From the NCBI GenBank assembly GCA_963210345.1, contig OY723402.1, positions 74,924,855 through 74,988,854 on the forward strand: a stretch of 64,000 nucleotides of DNA, read 5' to 3'. The position numbers were made by a program, and so were the translations under genes. Within the stretch, counting starts at the first letter, position 1, and every line of letters starts with the position of its first letter. Below the pieces are notes generated by a model. The model made no database searches. It saw nothing but the letters and a program-made list of their open reading frames with translations, and had not been told where the DNA came from. This document shows positions 24,501 through 35,953 of this stretch, piece by piece. This DNA comes from Inga oerstediana. Taxonomy: Eukaryota > Streptophyta > Magnoliopsida > Fabales > Fabaceae.

Positions 24501-27500
24501 GCATTGATACATACTATAAAGAAGAAACAAATATTTGGAAGAAATCGTGCAGGTATTTTTTTTGTCTTCTCATATGTGACAATTAAATTAGTATGTACTC
24601 TTATTCATTTAGCATATTAACTTTCCTTCACTAATCCTTACATTGTCTAATATATGTTACAGAGATTTACACAATTAAATTCCAAAAAAGAGGATTGCCC
24701 CAGGCACATATCCTCCTCTTCCTTGATTCAACAGACATGATGTCAGATCCAGAGTCAATTTACAAGATGATTTCAGCTAAAATCCCAGATAAAAAATCTT
24801 CTCCAACACTTCACGAATTAGTTAAAAGATTTATGATTCATGGACCTTGTGGAGCAAGCAAACCTAATGCCCTATGCATGAAAGACAACAAATACAGTAA
24901 GTTTTCTGAAGAAGTTCAATCAACATACAACTATCGATGAAGACAGTTTTCCAACATATCGTCGAAGGGATGATGGAATCAAAATTCATTTAAAAGGCAT
25001 CCCTTTAAATAACTGATACGTTGTGCCATATAATGCCATTCTACTCAAAATATTTCAAGCACACATAAATGTTGAAAAGTGTAACCACTCCACTGCTATT
25101 AAATACTTATTCAAGTATATAAGGAAAGGCAATGATAGGGTTGTTGTGGGATTATTCGATAACAATAATGCCAAAACCAATCGCTAGGTTATAGATGAGA
25201 TACAACAATACTATAATTGCCAATATATTTCCACGTGTGAAGCATCTTGGCGAATTTTTGGGTTTGCTATCCATTATAGGTACCCTTCTATTGTGCGGCT
25301 AAGCTTCCATCTTCCAATGAACAGTTTGTAATTTATACAAGTTCAGATGATGTCTCAGAATTATTGGACAAACCAAGAGTTTGTGAGTCACAATTCCTGT
25401 CATGGATGATGATCAATGTTGATGACATTTTTGCAACAACATTAACGTACTCAGAATTCCCAAACCATTATGTATACAATAGAGCCAAACGCCAATGGAA
25501 GAGAAAAGGAAGAGGTTTTGCTATAGGTAGAATGGCTCATGTATCACCTTCTTTCAGAGAATTATACTACTTGAGAATTCTACTAACACAAGTCCGTGGA
25601 CTATCTTCGTTTGATCAAATTAAATCAGTTGCTGGTATTACATATAAAACTTTCAAGGAGGCATGCTTTGCACGTAGATTACTAGATGATGATAGCGAAT
25701 ACATTACTGCAATTAAGGAAGCCTCTTTCTGGGCATCAGGCCATTCATTAAGAAAATTGTTTGTCACAATGTTGTTTTGTGGTTCTGTTCAAAGGCATGA
25801 CTATGTCTGAAAAGAAACACCACATTTGCTTTCTGAAGATATGCTCTACATTCCGTAACGAGATCAAATTAATTCAAGTAATTGGCATGACCTAACATCT
25901 CACTTCAATGTTCCTTGTGTATTGCATGCATTTTCCATTATGTAATAATTTATTTATAAGTTCATTTTTTCCCCATTTCATAGGTGTCTCCATCTCTTCA
26001 TTTGACAAGGAACAAGCTGCCCTTCAAGCGATCGATGCCCTACTTCGTTGTAATGGGAAGAGTTTGCATGACTTCAATACACTTCCACTTCAAACTGCAC
26101 TACCCCCAATTGATGTGAGCAACCACTTGATCTTACAAGAGTTAGCGTACGACATAATAACACTAAGGTTACAAGCTAAGTCATTATTAACGACCTTTAA
26201 TTCATATCAAAAGAAGGTTTATGATAAAGTCATGTCTGCTTTGGATTTCCCAAACAAAGGATTCTTCTTTGTTTATGGCTATGGTGGCATTGGTAAAACC
26301 TTCTTATGGAATGCTTTAGCCTCCACTCTTCGTTCAAACGGATAGATTGTACTTACAGTTGCATCTAGTGGTATAGCAGCAACATTACTACCGTCAGGAC
26401 GCACAGCTTATTTAAGGTTTGCAATACCTTTACAAGTAACGAATTTTCATTCTGTTCAATTAGGCAGAATTCACCCCTAGCTAACCTCATAAAGTGCACA
26501 AAATTAATTATATGGGATGAGGCACCTATGGTCCAACGGTACTGTATAGAAGCTTTTGACATGACATTAAAGGATATAATGCACTGTAATCTACCTTTCG
26601 GGGCTAAATGCATTCTCATCGGTGGCGATTTCAGGCAAATACTACTAGTGATTCCTAAAGGAACTAGGTAGCTATTGTGAATTCTTGCATTAATTCTTCT
26701 TACCTTTGGCAACATTGCACGATTTTTCAATTGACACAAAACATGCGATTGACACCATCCAATGATAACACTGAGAACAAAAGAATTGAATGCTTCTCCA
26801 GATGGTTTCTAGATGTTGGTAATGGAAAGTTAAGAGATTTTGTAGACTATGTTGCGAATATTGAAATACCAACTGAAGTGCTAATTGAAAGTTGCAACAA
26901 TCTTATCAATGCAATTGTTAATGCAATATATAATGATTTTCTTGACAATCTATCTTCCAATGACTACTTCAACGACAGAGCAATTCTAGCTCCAACCATT
27001 GAAATGGTTGCAAAGATCAATGACCACATATGTTCATTACTCCCAGGTGCACAATATGAATTCTTAAGTTGTGACACAGTGTGCAAGTCAACTGATGATC
27101 CAAACTCATTTGACAACTTATACACCACTGAATCCCTCAACACCATCTCATCTTCCGGTTTGGCACCACATAAACTTATATTAAAAGTTGGAGCACCTAT
27201 TATGCTTTTGAGAAATATTTATCAAACATCAGGACTTTGCAACGAAACGCATCTTCATGTGCAAAATTGGGGCAAAAAGTCATTGAGGCAGTAACACTTA
27301 ATGGTTCCAGTCCAAATGAGAAGGTCCTTATACATAGAATGGATCTCAATCCTTCAAAGTCTCGATGACCTTCCACATGCAATGGAGGCAATTCCTAATT
27401 ACACTTTCATTTGCCATGGCTATCAATAAAAGTCAAGGACAATCCTTGCGTCATGTTGGTCTGTATTTGAGCAAACCAGTTTTTACCCATGGACAATTAT

Positions 27501-27628
27501 ATGTTGCACTATCTAGAGTGAAATCCATTGATAGATTGAAGATTGTTGTAGGAGTAGATGATTCTGGGACAACAAAGACTACTAAGAATGTTGTGTTCCA
27601 TGAAGTATTCCAAAACATTAACTCTTAG
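20891..27628 (+). pseudogene. Helitron Rep-helicase (RepHel) gene, multi-exon, broken
   Basis: The N-terminal exons include SRRTRKSRALADISNLQSN (about 21067) and a Cys motif ICKYCHAKLWFNERV with FSLCCLKGKVVLP (23103-23249). They lead to the Helitron-like N domain (FSFTSMGGKIEHSIN at 23339; DPLIVQQIKNQLDEINPFV at 23650; 23658-24550). The Rep block GLPQAHILLFLDS (24692) has Gln (CAG, 24701-24703) in place of the first His of the HUH motif. The paired tyrosines are in QQYYNCQYISTCEASW (about 25203). The SF1/Pif1 helicase follows: Walker A GYGGIGKTF (near 26280), Walker B IIWDEAPM (26508), GGDFRQI (26622), and motif VI YVALSRVKSIDRL to the stop at 27628. Stops and frameshifts at many points (for example 25186 and 26343) make it non-functional. 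It would nick, unwind and transfer DNA in rolling-circle transposition. Confidence 0.88.
21517..21566. repeat. (TA)n(TG)n microsatellite
   Basis: A compound TATATA then TGTGTG tract ending in TATATA. It lies in an intron-like gap between two N-terminal exons of the Helitron RepHel gene. Confidence 0.9.
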
Positions 27629-28029
27629 CTATCAATTTGTATTATGATAAATACACAAATGTTAGATGTTCTTTACATCTATAGCACAAACACGTCTTAT
27701 AAGTTGTTTGTCTCAATCACCTAAAATTACTTTTAACTTTTTTCACAACATTTGGACTTGTACTGCACTGTGTTGACAGTAATTTTCCCCTATTCAATAC
27801 TATATTCTTATAGCAAATTTTGGATGCAGTCCACTCCTTCCATGCAATACACAATGACTACATGATGTAACCATTGTCATACTATGCGTACTTTAAATGT
27901 TTCTAGGAACTATTGCAATTATATATATTATATGTTTCCCTTTAACTATACTTCAATATACACAGGGAAAAAACAAAGTAACGGATTCTTTAGAGAATAC
28001 ATAGATAATAAATGCTTATGTAAAATCTC

Positions 28030-28059
28030 CCCGTGCAACACATGAGTAGTTGACGCTCG
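28030..28059 (+). other. candidate Helitron 3' terminus with decayed hairpin
   Basis: CCCGTGCAACACATGAG would pair imperfectly (family form: CCCGTGC loop GCACGGG). It is followed nine bases later by CTCG and a T, one base away from the CTRR|T consensus. The position, about 400 bp after the RepHel stop, fits the Helitron layout. The hairpin signals the end of strand transfer. Confidence 0.5.
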
Positions 28060-28441
28060 TTCCAAATAAAAGAAAATACGGTAGAAAGCTCCCTTAAACT
28101 CTTAAATTTGCAATAAAGTCTTATGGAACATTTTGGGTCAAACGCAGTCCCAAAAACTACTTTTTAGATTAAAAGCACGATACATCACCAGTCGTACAGT
28201 TATGCTGAAGCAACTTCAAGTTGCTTTTCCATCGCTGAAAGTGGAGAGAGAAGAAAGAATATATGAAAATTACTTTAGATGTCCCTTTGTTTTTTTAAAT
28301 GTAAAATTACTTTAAAAGAACCCATTTTCCAAAAACAAATATCATTATTAGATGGTGCAGGTTAGTATTTTCAAGTTTTTTTAAATAATAAATTAACTAA
28401 TTTTTGTAATTTTAAATTTTTTCTTAAATTTTCACAATATA

Positions 28442-28514
<73 letters not shown>

Positions 28515-28732
28515 AGTATTCAATAAGATTCATGCCCTTTTCAGTCATTTTTCATCTTAATTTGCTTTTCAAATAATAATCCACACAAGTTTAAGTTTGA
28601 AAAAAAGCCACTGCTGCTAGCGGTAATTCAAACACAAATTACATTTACAATCTGACTTTTATTCTATCTTAAGTTTGCAAAAGTCATATTAAAAAAAATC
28701 ACTTATTTTACCCTAACCCAAACGGGCCCTTA
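28060..28732. other. spacer with TA/TG microsatellite
   Basis: A long (TA)n tract passing into TGTGTG occupies about 28440-28514. The end AACCCAAACGGGCCC (28713-28727) looks like a MITE terminus. No gene is recognised. Confidence 0.4.
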
Positions 28733-28859
28733 TGTAATATATTCCAAATGTGAAAAGTCCAAAATGCCCTTAATGAATTCTGTCACACAATCATCCATTC
28801 CCTCTCTCTATCTAATCAATAGGGTTATTTTGGACTGTTGACATTTGGAATATATTGCA
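28733..28859. repeat. short inverted repeat (33-bp arms)
   Basis: The stretch from TGTAATATATTCCAAATG (28733-28765) has a near-exact reverse complement at 28827-28859 with about 60 bases between. A further MITE-like end, GGGACTTAGGTGCAATTTTC, lies at 28931-28950. This is probably the core of a small MITE. Confidence 0.7.
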
Positions 28860-29132
28860 CAAATGTCTCACAAGACTTCACTACAAATTTAACATTTCAA
28901 GGGACATTTCCATCGTATTTTTTCTTATTTGGGACTTAGGTGCAATTTTCCCTTAAAAAAAGTAGTACCATATACTTTCTTATTTATTTTCTTCTTACCA
29001 CTTCATCTTTCAAATTTATTTAATTTTAAAAAATTTAGTCTTTTAATATTCTTTAATTTTTTTTATAAAGAATGCTATATTCTTTAGTTTTAATTTTTTT
29101 TTCAAAGCATTCAATTTAAAAAATATTGAACT

Positions 29133-29222
29133 ATTTCGCACAGGTATCTTCCTTGAGATTCAAATTCAAAACCTAAATATTTAGGGGAGTCTTACACTGT
29201 TAGACCAACACTGTATTAGTTA
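29133..29222 (-). repeat. tRNA-derived SINE-like sequence
   Basis: On the minus strand, a box-A-like TTGGTCTAACAGTG (near 29201-29214) is followed by a box-B-like GGTTTTGAATTTGAATCTC (about 29155-29173). AAGGAAGATACCTGTGCG comes next. The order and spacing are those of plant tRNA-derived SINEs. It is not a functional tRNA. Confidence 0.45.
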
Positions 29223-30495
29223 AAGAATATTGTAACTTTGATGGGTTAAGTACAAGATATCAAGTAATGCAGAAAATACCTTGACATTGATTGGGGGACG
29301 TCTTTCCTTGTCTTCTTATTTATTGATGATAAAGAAATTAAAACAACCGTAAGAAACCAAAATGAAATGCATGTTATACAGAGAAGTCATCTAAAAATGC
29401 ATTGCATAATGCATATACGTACACATATGGAGAGGTTTCTTTTTGCTTAATTGAGTAAGTGGTTTTATGTCACTTTCATTCTTTTTTTACGTGCAAAGTC
29501 ATTTCAATATCCCTCGTGCCTCCTCCTTTGCTTCACAGGCTTCACTCTTAGTTTATATATAATTCTTTTCTTCTTGATTTTGCAGTAGCTCTCTCACTTA
29601 TTCCTTCTCCGCATTTCAATTCCCTTGTATCTCCAAAACATATAATTCTCTTAGTATGATGTTGCTCCTCAATCCTAACTTGTAACAGTAGTTGATTTTA
29701 AGAAGGTTGTGGTAATTTTAGCCGCATACAAGAAGCCGTGAATGTTGTTCCTCAATCTAGCTAGACTCAGTGGAACAGCATCCACAGCTTTCTGTACGCT
29801 GCTAAAATTTCCACAATACTGTATCAACAGTAGAAGAAGATATTAGATACATCAGTGAGGAGGATCAATCAAATCAAATAGCTATGGAATCCTCAAAAAA
29901 AGAGGTAAAGAAACACTGCAGTGAATTCAATAAGGTTATAGAGCGGAATTTTTTTAATTAATAATCCATCTAAAAATCTAATTTTTGTTAGAGGATAACG
30001 AGGTTGTGCGAGAATAATGCTTTGTTTTTGCTGTTTTGTGTTAACCATACAGGAATACAAGATGAGATGAGAAAAGCTCGAGAGCCAGACTTAATGAAAA
30101 GTTACTCTTGGTGCCTATTTGTTTTATCTTTTAAAATTATTTTTATAATTTATAAAATAAATATGTGAGAAGATTTCTACTTTAAAAAAAAACACTTTTT
30201 ACATCTTCCCACGCGAGCACCTAAGCCCAGTAATGTATGTTTTGTGTGCATTTATAAATTATAATTACAAATATTTGTATGCATTTTTATTTTATTTTTT
30301 AAAAAATCATTTGCATGCATGCATGTACCCAATGGTACAAAGACAACGAACTTGTCCTTCTCCTTCACGCAGAAAGTATTTCACTGACACTCGCATTTTT
30401 CTTTCTTTAAAGTCTCAATAAATTCACAGATACAGGGTGAGGAAGAGACTCTTATGTGTATGAGTGTGTGAATTTTGTTCTGTGAATTAATTAAA
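29223..30495. other. upstream region of the dsRNA-binding protein gene
   Basis: AT-rich sequence with no recognised gene. The last few hundred bases before 30496 should contain the promoter and leader of the dsRNA-binding gene. I cannot point to a confident TATA box. Confidence 0.35.
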
Positions 30496-32768
30496 ATGTA
30501 CAAGACGAAGCTGCAAGAGCTGTGCCACCACAAACGGTGGGGTTTGCCGAGGTACTCCGCCATGAAAGACGGTCCAGATCACATCCCAAGCTTCAAAGCT
30601 TCAGTCTCTGTTAATGGCCTCACCTTTGACTGTCTCGGACCCTCCTCTTCTGCCAAACTCGCTCAAAACGAAGCCGCCATGCTGGCTTTCCTCCATTTCA
30701 CTTCTTCAGAACCACCATTGCCTTCACCCTCTCCAAGTACCTCCATTTCACTTCTACCTTTGACTCAAATTCTGTTCCTTAATACAGTTTTAATCCGGCT
30801 CTGTTCTTGTGTTTGACTCTGTTTTTATTTCTGTCATAATTGTGTCTCTCTGTTTTCCAAAGGCATTAACTTTTGAGGTCTCACTTCTACATCTACATAT
30901 ATACTAAATAACAACATATATACAAATTATGCATGTAATTAATTACATTCTTGTACAACCTGCAGCGATAGTGATTGTTCCGAATATTCTAGATCTTCCA
31001 TATTTTTGTCATGTCTGATTTAGAATTTTGATGGGCCTTTTGCCCCTGTATCTAAGAGTTTGTTTTTCGTTTTAATGTTTATGTATGTGTAACGATCTGA
31101 TCATGCTTACAGATTTGAATCAACTGTGTAAAAGCCAGCTGCAGAACTATGATCCTTGCATGAAGGCTACAAGCTCTGTTGAGCGCCAACTTTTTGAAAG
31201 GTCAGCAATTTTAAGCACTTCAAAGGAGGCAGCGCAGGCTGCTGCAAATGTTGCTTTGATGTCTCTGTCACTTGATAATTCTCAGAAGGCAAGAATGGTT
31301 ATAATTTCTGCAATGCTTCCCATCAAACTCTTTTGTTGATGCTTTGTGAACATCAAATAGTTATCTAGATGTAAGATGTCAGGGACAATTTCGTCACTTT
31401 TTGGAGGGCTTAAAAATATTAAACAATAAGAGTCAAATCTTACAAACAGTTTCTGATGAAATTTCAACACCTTCATTGCAAGTTCAAATAAAGTAAAGCT
31501 CCAAGGTAAAACAGAAATGCCTAACTAGGAACCTAGTACCATATCTTGTCCTTAAAAAATGTCCATGTAGCGTGTACGCTGAGATTTTTCTGTTTAGAAT
31601 TTGAAAGTTCTACACTTATGTTCTAAATTATGATCCACTGTAAAGAAAAGGTTGATTCCAAGCATGTTTGGCTTCTGTATATGGTTAACTTATTTACAAG
31701 TAGGAATAACGGATAAAGGTCCAAGAAGTTTGAGTGGCTGATCTGAATATGTCAGGGTTCATTATGATTGAATCTGGATTTGTATCCTTATCACAGGGTG
31801 ACTCTGGTGTCTACAAGAATTTGCTGATAGAGTTAGCTCAGAGGGAAGGCTTTTGCAAGCCAACATATAAAACCATAAGATCTGGTACAGTTCAAATGCC
31901 AACTTTCTTCTCTATTGTGGAGGTAGAAGGAAAGGAATTTCATGGTGAGCCAATGAAATCCAAAAAACAGGCAGAACAAGATGCAGCCAAGGTTGCTTAC
32001 ATTGCCCTTAAAGATTGTAAGTTGATTCTACTTAATTAAAAGTTGGCATGTTTCGTTTCACACTAAGGCATAATAAGAACCCTTTTGAGACCTGATCTTC
32101 AAAATCAACATAGGATTGGTTTGATCCCTATCTTCATGGAGTTAGATTATGTTCCTTCTCTTTCTCTCTGTCTTTAAAATAATAGCTACCTCCTTTTTTC
32201 CATTCATTACAAACATGATAATTGCTTTTTTATAATGATTTGGAATACGCTGTGTTCTCTTGTAGATAATCATTTGATTCCTCCATTACCAAAATTTCAC
32301 AACTCCAACTCCAACGCACTCACACAATTATGTTTGCATTAGAACAAGTATGTGAGTGTGTGTTGCATCATAACCACTTATGGTATATTTTTCTGAACAG
32401 ATAAGGCTGAAGAGAAGGATGTAAATATGGTGGATGAGATGCTTCCTAATATTGTTAAAGTCAACAAAGAGATTTCCAATCCATCATCATCTCTACAGCC
32501 ATCTGAGAAAGAAATGATGAAGAGCTTACAATCTTCTGAAGCAGTGTATGAATCTTCGGCCAAAGAGCTTGACCTCTCTGCACTTTCAGTTTCAGAGCTT
32601 AACAAGGCAAAGATTCCTGAAGAAAGCAGTTATCTGATTCATGACAGAATTAGGGTTTATACAAGCTTCCCAGATTTTCCATTCCCTAAGGGAATAACTA
32701 TTCTGCCAGTTAGGGAGAACAGGTGGGTTGCTGTGAATCTGGAATTCCCAAATGAGAAAAAGAACTGA
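30496..32768 (+). CDS. dsRNA-binding (DRB family) protein, four exons, 334 aa
   Basis: The protein belongs to the plant DRB family, whose members bind double-stranded RNA and partner Dicer-like enzymes in small-RNA processing. Exons: 30496-30736, 31113-31288, 31797-32016, 32401-32768; the phases join exactly. The first dsRNA-binding motif (residues 1-70) is complete, from MYKTKLQELCHHKRWGLP through AQNEAAMLAFLHF. The second (about 81-136) starts as LCKSQLQNYD and ends as EAAQAAANVALMSLS, but the central beta-strand region is about 25 residues short. The third (about 143-211) is complete (VYKNLLIELAQREGF to KSKKQAEQDAAKVAYIALK). The C-terminal 120 residues are Ser/Glu-rich and end in a conserved-looking VYTSFPDFPFPKGITILPV patch. 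Intron 2 (31289-31796) has either a GC donor (AG|GCAAGA) or a weak GT donor nine bases downstream that keeps frame and adds three residues. I cannot say which family member it is. Confidence 0.9.
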
Positions 32769-33605
32769 TGAATGGTCACAAGAGCTCTTTATGTGACCAT
32801 TTTCTACTCAGCCAACGTGGTCTGTGGATTAGAATCTCCAGAATTTATGCAGTTGTTTAAGAATCCCTTTTGGCCAATAGTGGTGTTCAAGTATATCCCT
32901 GAGTACAACTCTTAAAGACTTTAAAGCATTTGAGTATATATATATATCTTTATTGGTAAAGAATTTAGTAGTTATTGCCTTTGGTCATACTGAATACATA
33001 TCAAGTTTAAGAAACTTCATAATAAATTTGGTCTCTATTGGTATTAAGGAGATCAAGTCAATCATAAAAAACATAGAAACATGTCTGTCACATTTGGGAG
33101 ATGATTCATTGGCAGACCCAATATGCCCAACAATGCAAGACCATGAATGTAAGGTCCATTTCCATTAAAAGTGACAGAGAACCAAAGCTCTCTTCCTTCT
33201 GATATAGGTGTGGCTGTGTAGAGGCTTGAAGGCAAAAAAGTAAATTGACAGGGCTTTGCTCATGGAGTTTCCTCCCTTCTGTCAAAAAAGTGAATCTTTG
33301 TAATGTGAAGTGATTATGTTTAAAACGATACACCAGAAGCAGATGGCCTTTTTTTTAACCCACATCAAAATAGGATGTAAAAATAGTACATCAAGGAAAT
33401 GTGACAAACCGAAGAGCAATAGAACAGATTTTATATGATATAACGTTACAAATTTGGGGAAAACAAGTACAAGTGAGCTGAGATATAATACAACTGTCAA
33501 AAGTCTTTATTTTTGACTGGTTTTATTCATTTTTTGTGCGCCTACGCATTTGCGTGTGTGTATGTTGCAAATGATGAAACACATAAACTTGATCAGGAAA
33601 GGAGT
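32769..33605. other. spacer between convergent DRB and RTM2-like genes
   Basis: This holds the 3' ends of both neighbours and a short TA tract at about 32936-32948. No further gene is seen. Confidence 0.4.
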
Positions 33606-35275
33606 TCACAACTCCTGTTCTTCTGATCCTTCAAGAGACGGGTTGAACGCATTCTTAAGATATAACACAAATGCCACAACCAACAATGCAGCCACAATTA
33701 AGTTCACCAAATTCTTCATTTTCTTCAACCCTGTAATCAAATCAGCAAGTGCTTCCTTATAGTCAAAATAAGAATCCTCTTGTTCAGCTCTTGTTGGCCT
33801 CAAACTGAGAGTGAAATCTAGAAGCCGAGTCTTCAACCTCGACACATTCTTGCTTCTTTGATTTCCATCACGAGAAGTTTCTTCTGATGTTGCTACCGCT
33901 GGTTTTTTCCCAGAAACATCATCTGTAGTGCTCTTTGCTTTTTCTTGATCCTCTTCACGAACAGCTTTTTTCTCATCAACCCCATTATTTACTTTCCCTT
34001 TTTCGTTCAAAAAATCATCACTTGCAGCTGCAGCTGCAGTTCCTTTCTCTTTCTGGTCAATTTTCCCAGAATCTTCATCACCAATCTTTTCTTTTTCTTG
34101 CTCCTCTTGATGAACATCGTTTTTCTCAGTAATCCCATAATCAGTTTTTCCCTTTTCTGTTGGTTGCTCGATTTTCTGGGATTTTTCAGAGACTTGATCG
34201 TCAATCTTCGGTTTTGCTTGATCCTCTAATTGAGCACTATTACTTTTCTGAGCATCGCCGTCTCTTTCTGGGGATTTGGAAGATGGAGTAATGAGTTTGG
34301 GGAACTTGATTTTGAGAGTGCCGGCTTCAAACTTGGCGGCGATGTCGTTAGGATCGGAATCGGAGGGAACGGAGAATTCCTTATAAACACGACGCCATCG
34401 GTTGCCGCCGATCTGTCTTTGAGCACTTATTTTTAAGATCGCAGTCGATGTCACTTGAACCTTCAATTGATCCCTTCTAAATCCTATTCATCCGTTGGGG
34501 TTTGTTCCGTGTACAAGAAAGAAAGAAATAAATCAGAGACAAGAATAAGAAAAATAAATAAATAATTTAAAATTGGAAAATAATTCCTTATTAGAAAAAA
34601 TAGGAACTTCTTAAAAATAAGAGAGATTTACTTAAAAATAAAATCCTTGGTTGCAAAAATTTATTTTCCAAATGTACTCGAGTCCTTATATAACTCATTT
34701 TAAGCTGTCTGTAATTTTTATTTAATCATGTGCAATAAACCTTTAGTCATATACATATATTCTGATAAGTTTAGAGACATCCATTTATAATTTTATGAGT
34801 ATTTGATAATTGAAATTCATTATAAAAAAAATCTTATAAGACTTCAATGTAATTTTAAGATTTTAAATGACTATTTTATTATATTTTCTTTTGTCTATAA
34901 TCTAACTGCAATTTTCCCTACAAATTTTAAATGCCTCTAGAAATAAATTTTGGAAAAATTTTTCAACAAGTCTCTTTTAAAATAATTATAAGTAGTACAT
35001 ATGATAGAAATTAAAAATTCTTAAACATAGAACCCGATATTATAATATCATTCCAGCCCAAAAAAAACAAGAGCTATGCATAATCAGTGTATGAAAATAA
35101 AAATGACTATGTATGATTTAAAAAATCAATTAAAATATTTATAAAAAAAAACAATTAAAAAGGAATCACCTGGGAGCATAACAACGAGGACGTGAAAATC
35201 CTTATCAGTTTGCCATTCACAAAAGGGTTCAATATCTTCATACACAACATTATATGCTGCAGCAGATTCAGCCAT
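33606..35275 (-). CDS. RTM2-like HSP20-domain protein with C-terminal membrane anchor, 327 aa
   Basis: Two exons, 35170-35275 and 33606-34483, join at the LPG|FRRDQL position in frame. The N-terminal 100 or so residues form an HSP20/alpha-crystallin-like domain (YEDIEPFCEWQTDKDFHVL, LPGFRRDQLKVQVTS, RRVYKEFSVPSDSDPNDIAAKFEAGTLKIKFPK). A long Lys/Glu-rich linker (about 110-260) contains three degenerate repeats, each starting like EDQAKPKIDD, EEQEKEKIGD or EEDQEKAKS, and an Ala run. A hydrophobic helix (LVNLIVAALLVVAFVLYL, about 294-311) near the C-terminus should anchor it to a membrane. The architecture matches RESTRICTED TEV MOVEMENT 2-like proteins, phloem-associated HSP20 relatives; in Arabidopsis, RTM2 limits long-distance movement of a potyvirus. 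A role here is inferred from family only. A paralogue lies at 44.9-45.6 kb. Confidence 0.9.
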
Positions 35276-35922
35276 ATTGGACTTTCTTCTTCTTCTTAGG
35301 GTTTTGGAATTATTGCATATGCATGTGAGATCGAGTTTAATTTGAGGGATTTTATATGAATGAAAATAATATTTTAAAAATACAAATATAATACAGTTTG
35401 GTATTACTTTTCTTCTGGTGCAAAACTCTTTGAGATCTCTGTAGGTGCAAGAAAAACAAATATACCTTAATTGCAGAATGAATATACTTCCCCACAAAAA
35501 CAGAGTATATGAAAGCAAAATCAATAATATTTCTCAGTTTCTCCGATCAATTCCTGCATGCATGTGCCTTCCCCTTTTGGCTTCCTTCCAACAACCATGC
35601 ATTCCCACTACTTTACGTATACAATTGTGATTCATTTTTTCTGTCTCTCTTTTCCTACATATATGGCATAAAAAATAAATTAGACATGTGCCCGTTATTT
35701 TTATCAAAATTAAGAATCACTTGTATGAAAAAATCTCTACAACGGGATTTTTATATCGGTTGCTTGTAAAAGGATGGCATAGATTTCATTAGCAGTTTAT
35801 GTTAATTAAAAAAAAAAAAAGAGCATTTTACACACCGATTAAAGCTTCACAATTTTTTAAAAAGAATTCGCACTATTTTTTATTATTTTCTCAAATAAAT
35901 TACATAACATTTTTTTTTTTAC
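35276..35922. other. upstream region of the RTM2-like gene
   Basis: AT-rich sequence with poly-A and poly-T tracts (35808-35820, 35910-35920). It should contain the promoter of the 327-aa RTM2-like gene. No other gene is seen. Confidence 0.35.
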
Positions 35923-35939
35923 TTTCAAGGTAGAATTTT
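35923..35939. repeat. LINE target-site duplication, copy at the 3' end
   Basis: The 17-bp sequence TTTCAAGGTAGAATTTT is repeated exactly at 43718-43734. The two copies bracket the LINE and mark one insertion event. Confidence 0.9.
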
Positions 35940-35953
35940 TTTTTTCCGATGAA

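Larger units (their letters stand above)
10359..28059 (+). mobile_element. giant decayed Helitron (about 17.7 kb; ends tentative)
   Basis: The region carries the two genes typical of autonomous plant Helitrons in the same orientation: an RPA70-like single-strand DNA-binding protein (17.1-19.7 kb) followed by a Rep-helicase (20.9-27.6 kb). About 400 bases after the helicase stop lies a decayed Helitron 3' end. CCCGTGCAACACATGAG (28030-28046) corresponds to the family hairpin, and nine bases later CTCG|T stands in place of CTRR|T, giving an end at 28059. The left end is less certain. The best candidate is A|TCTATATAGAATATAC at 10359, which has the required 5' TC and a preceding A. Helitrons make no target duplication, so the ends cannot be confirmed that way. 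Both genes are full of stops, so the copy is inactive. Confidence 0.6.

Noticed and set aside
28440..28514. TA/TG tract considered as a replication or matrix-attachment element
   Set aside because: Simple microsatellite; similar tracts occur at several other places in the window without special context.
33935..34436. Plus-strand frames opposite the RTM2-like gene
   Set aside because: Shadows of the Lys/Glu-rich linker of the minus-strand gene, which has matched splice sites and a recognised domain.
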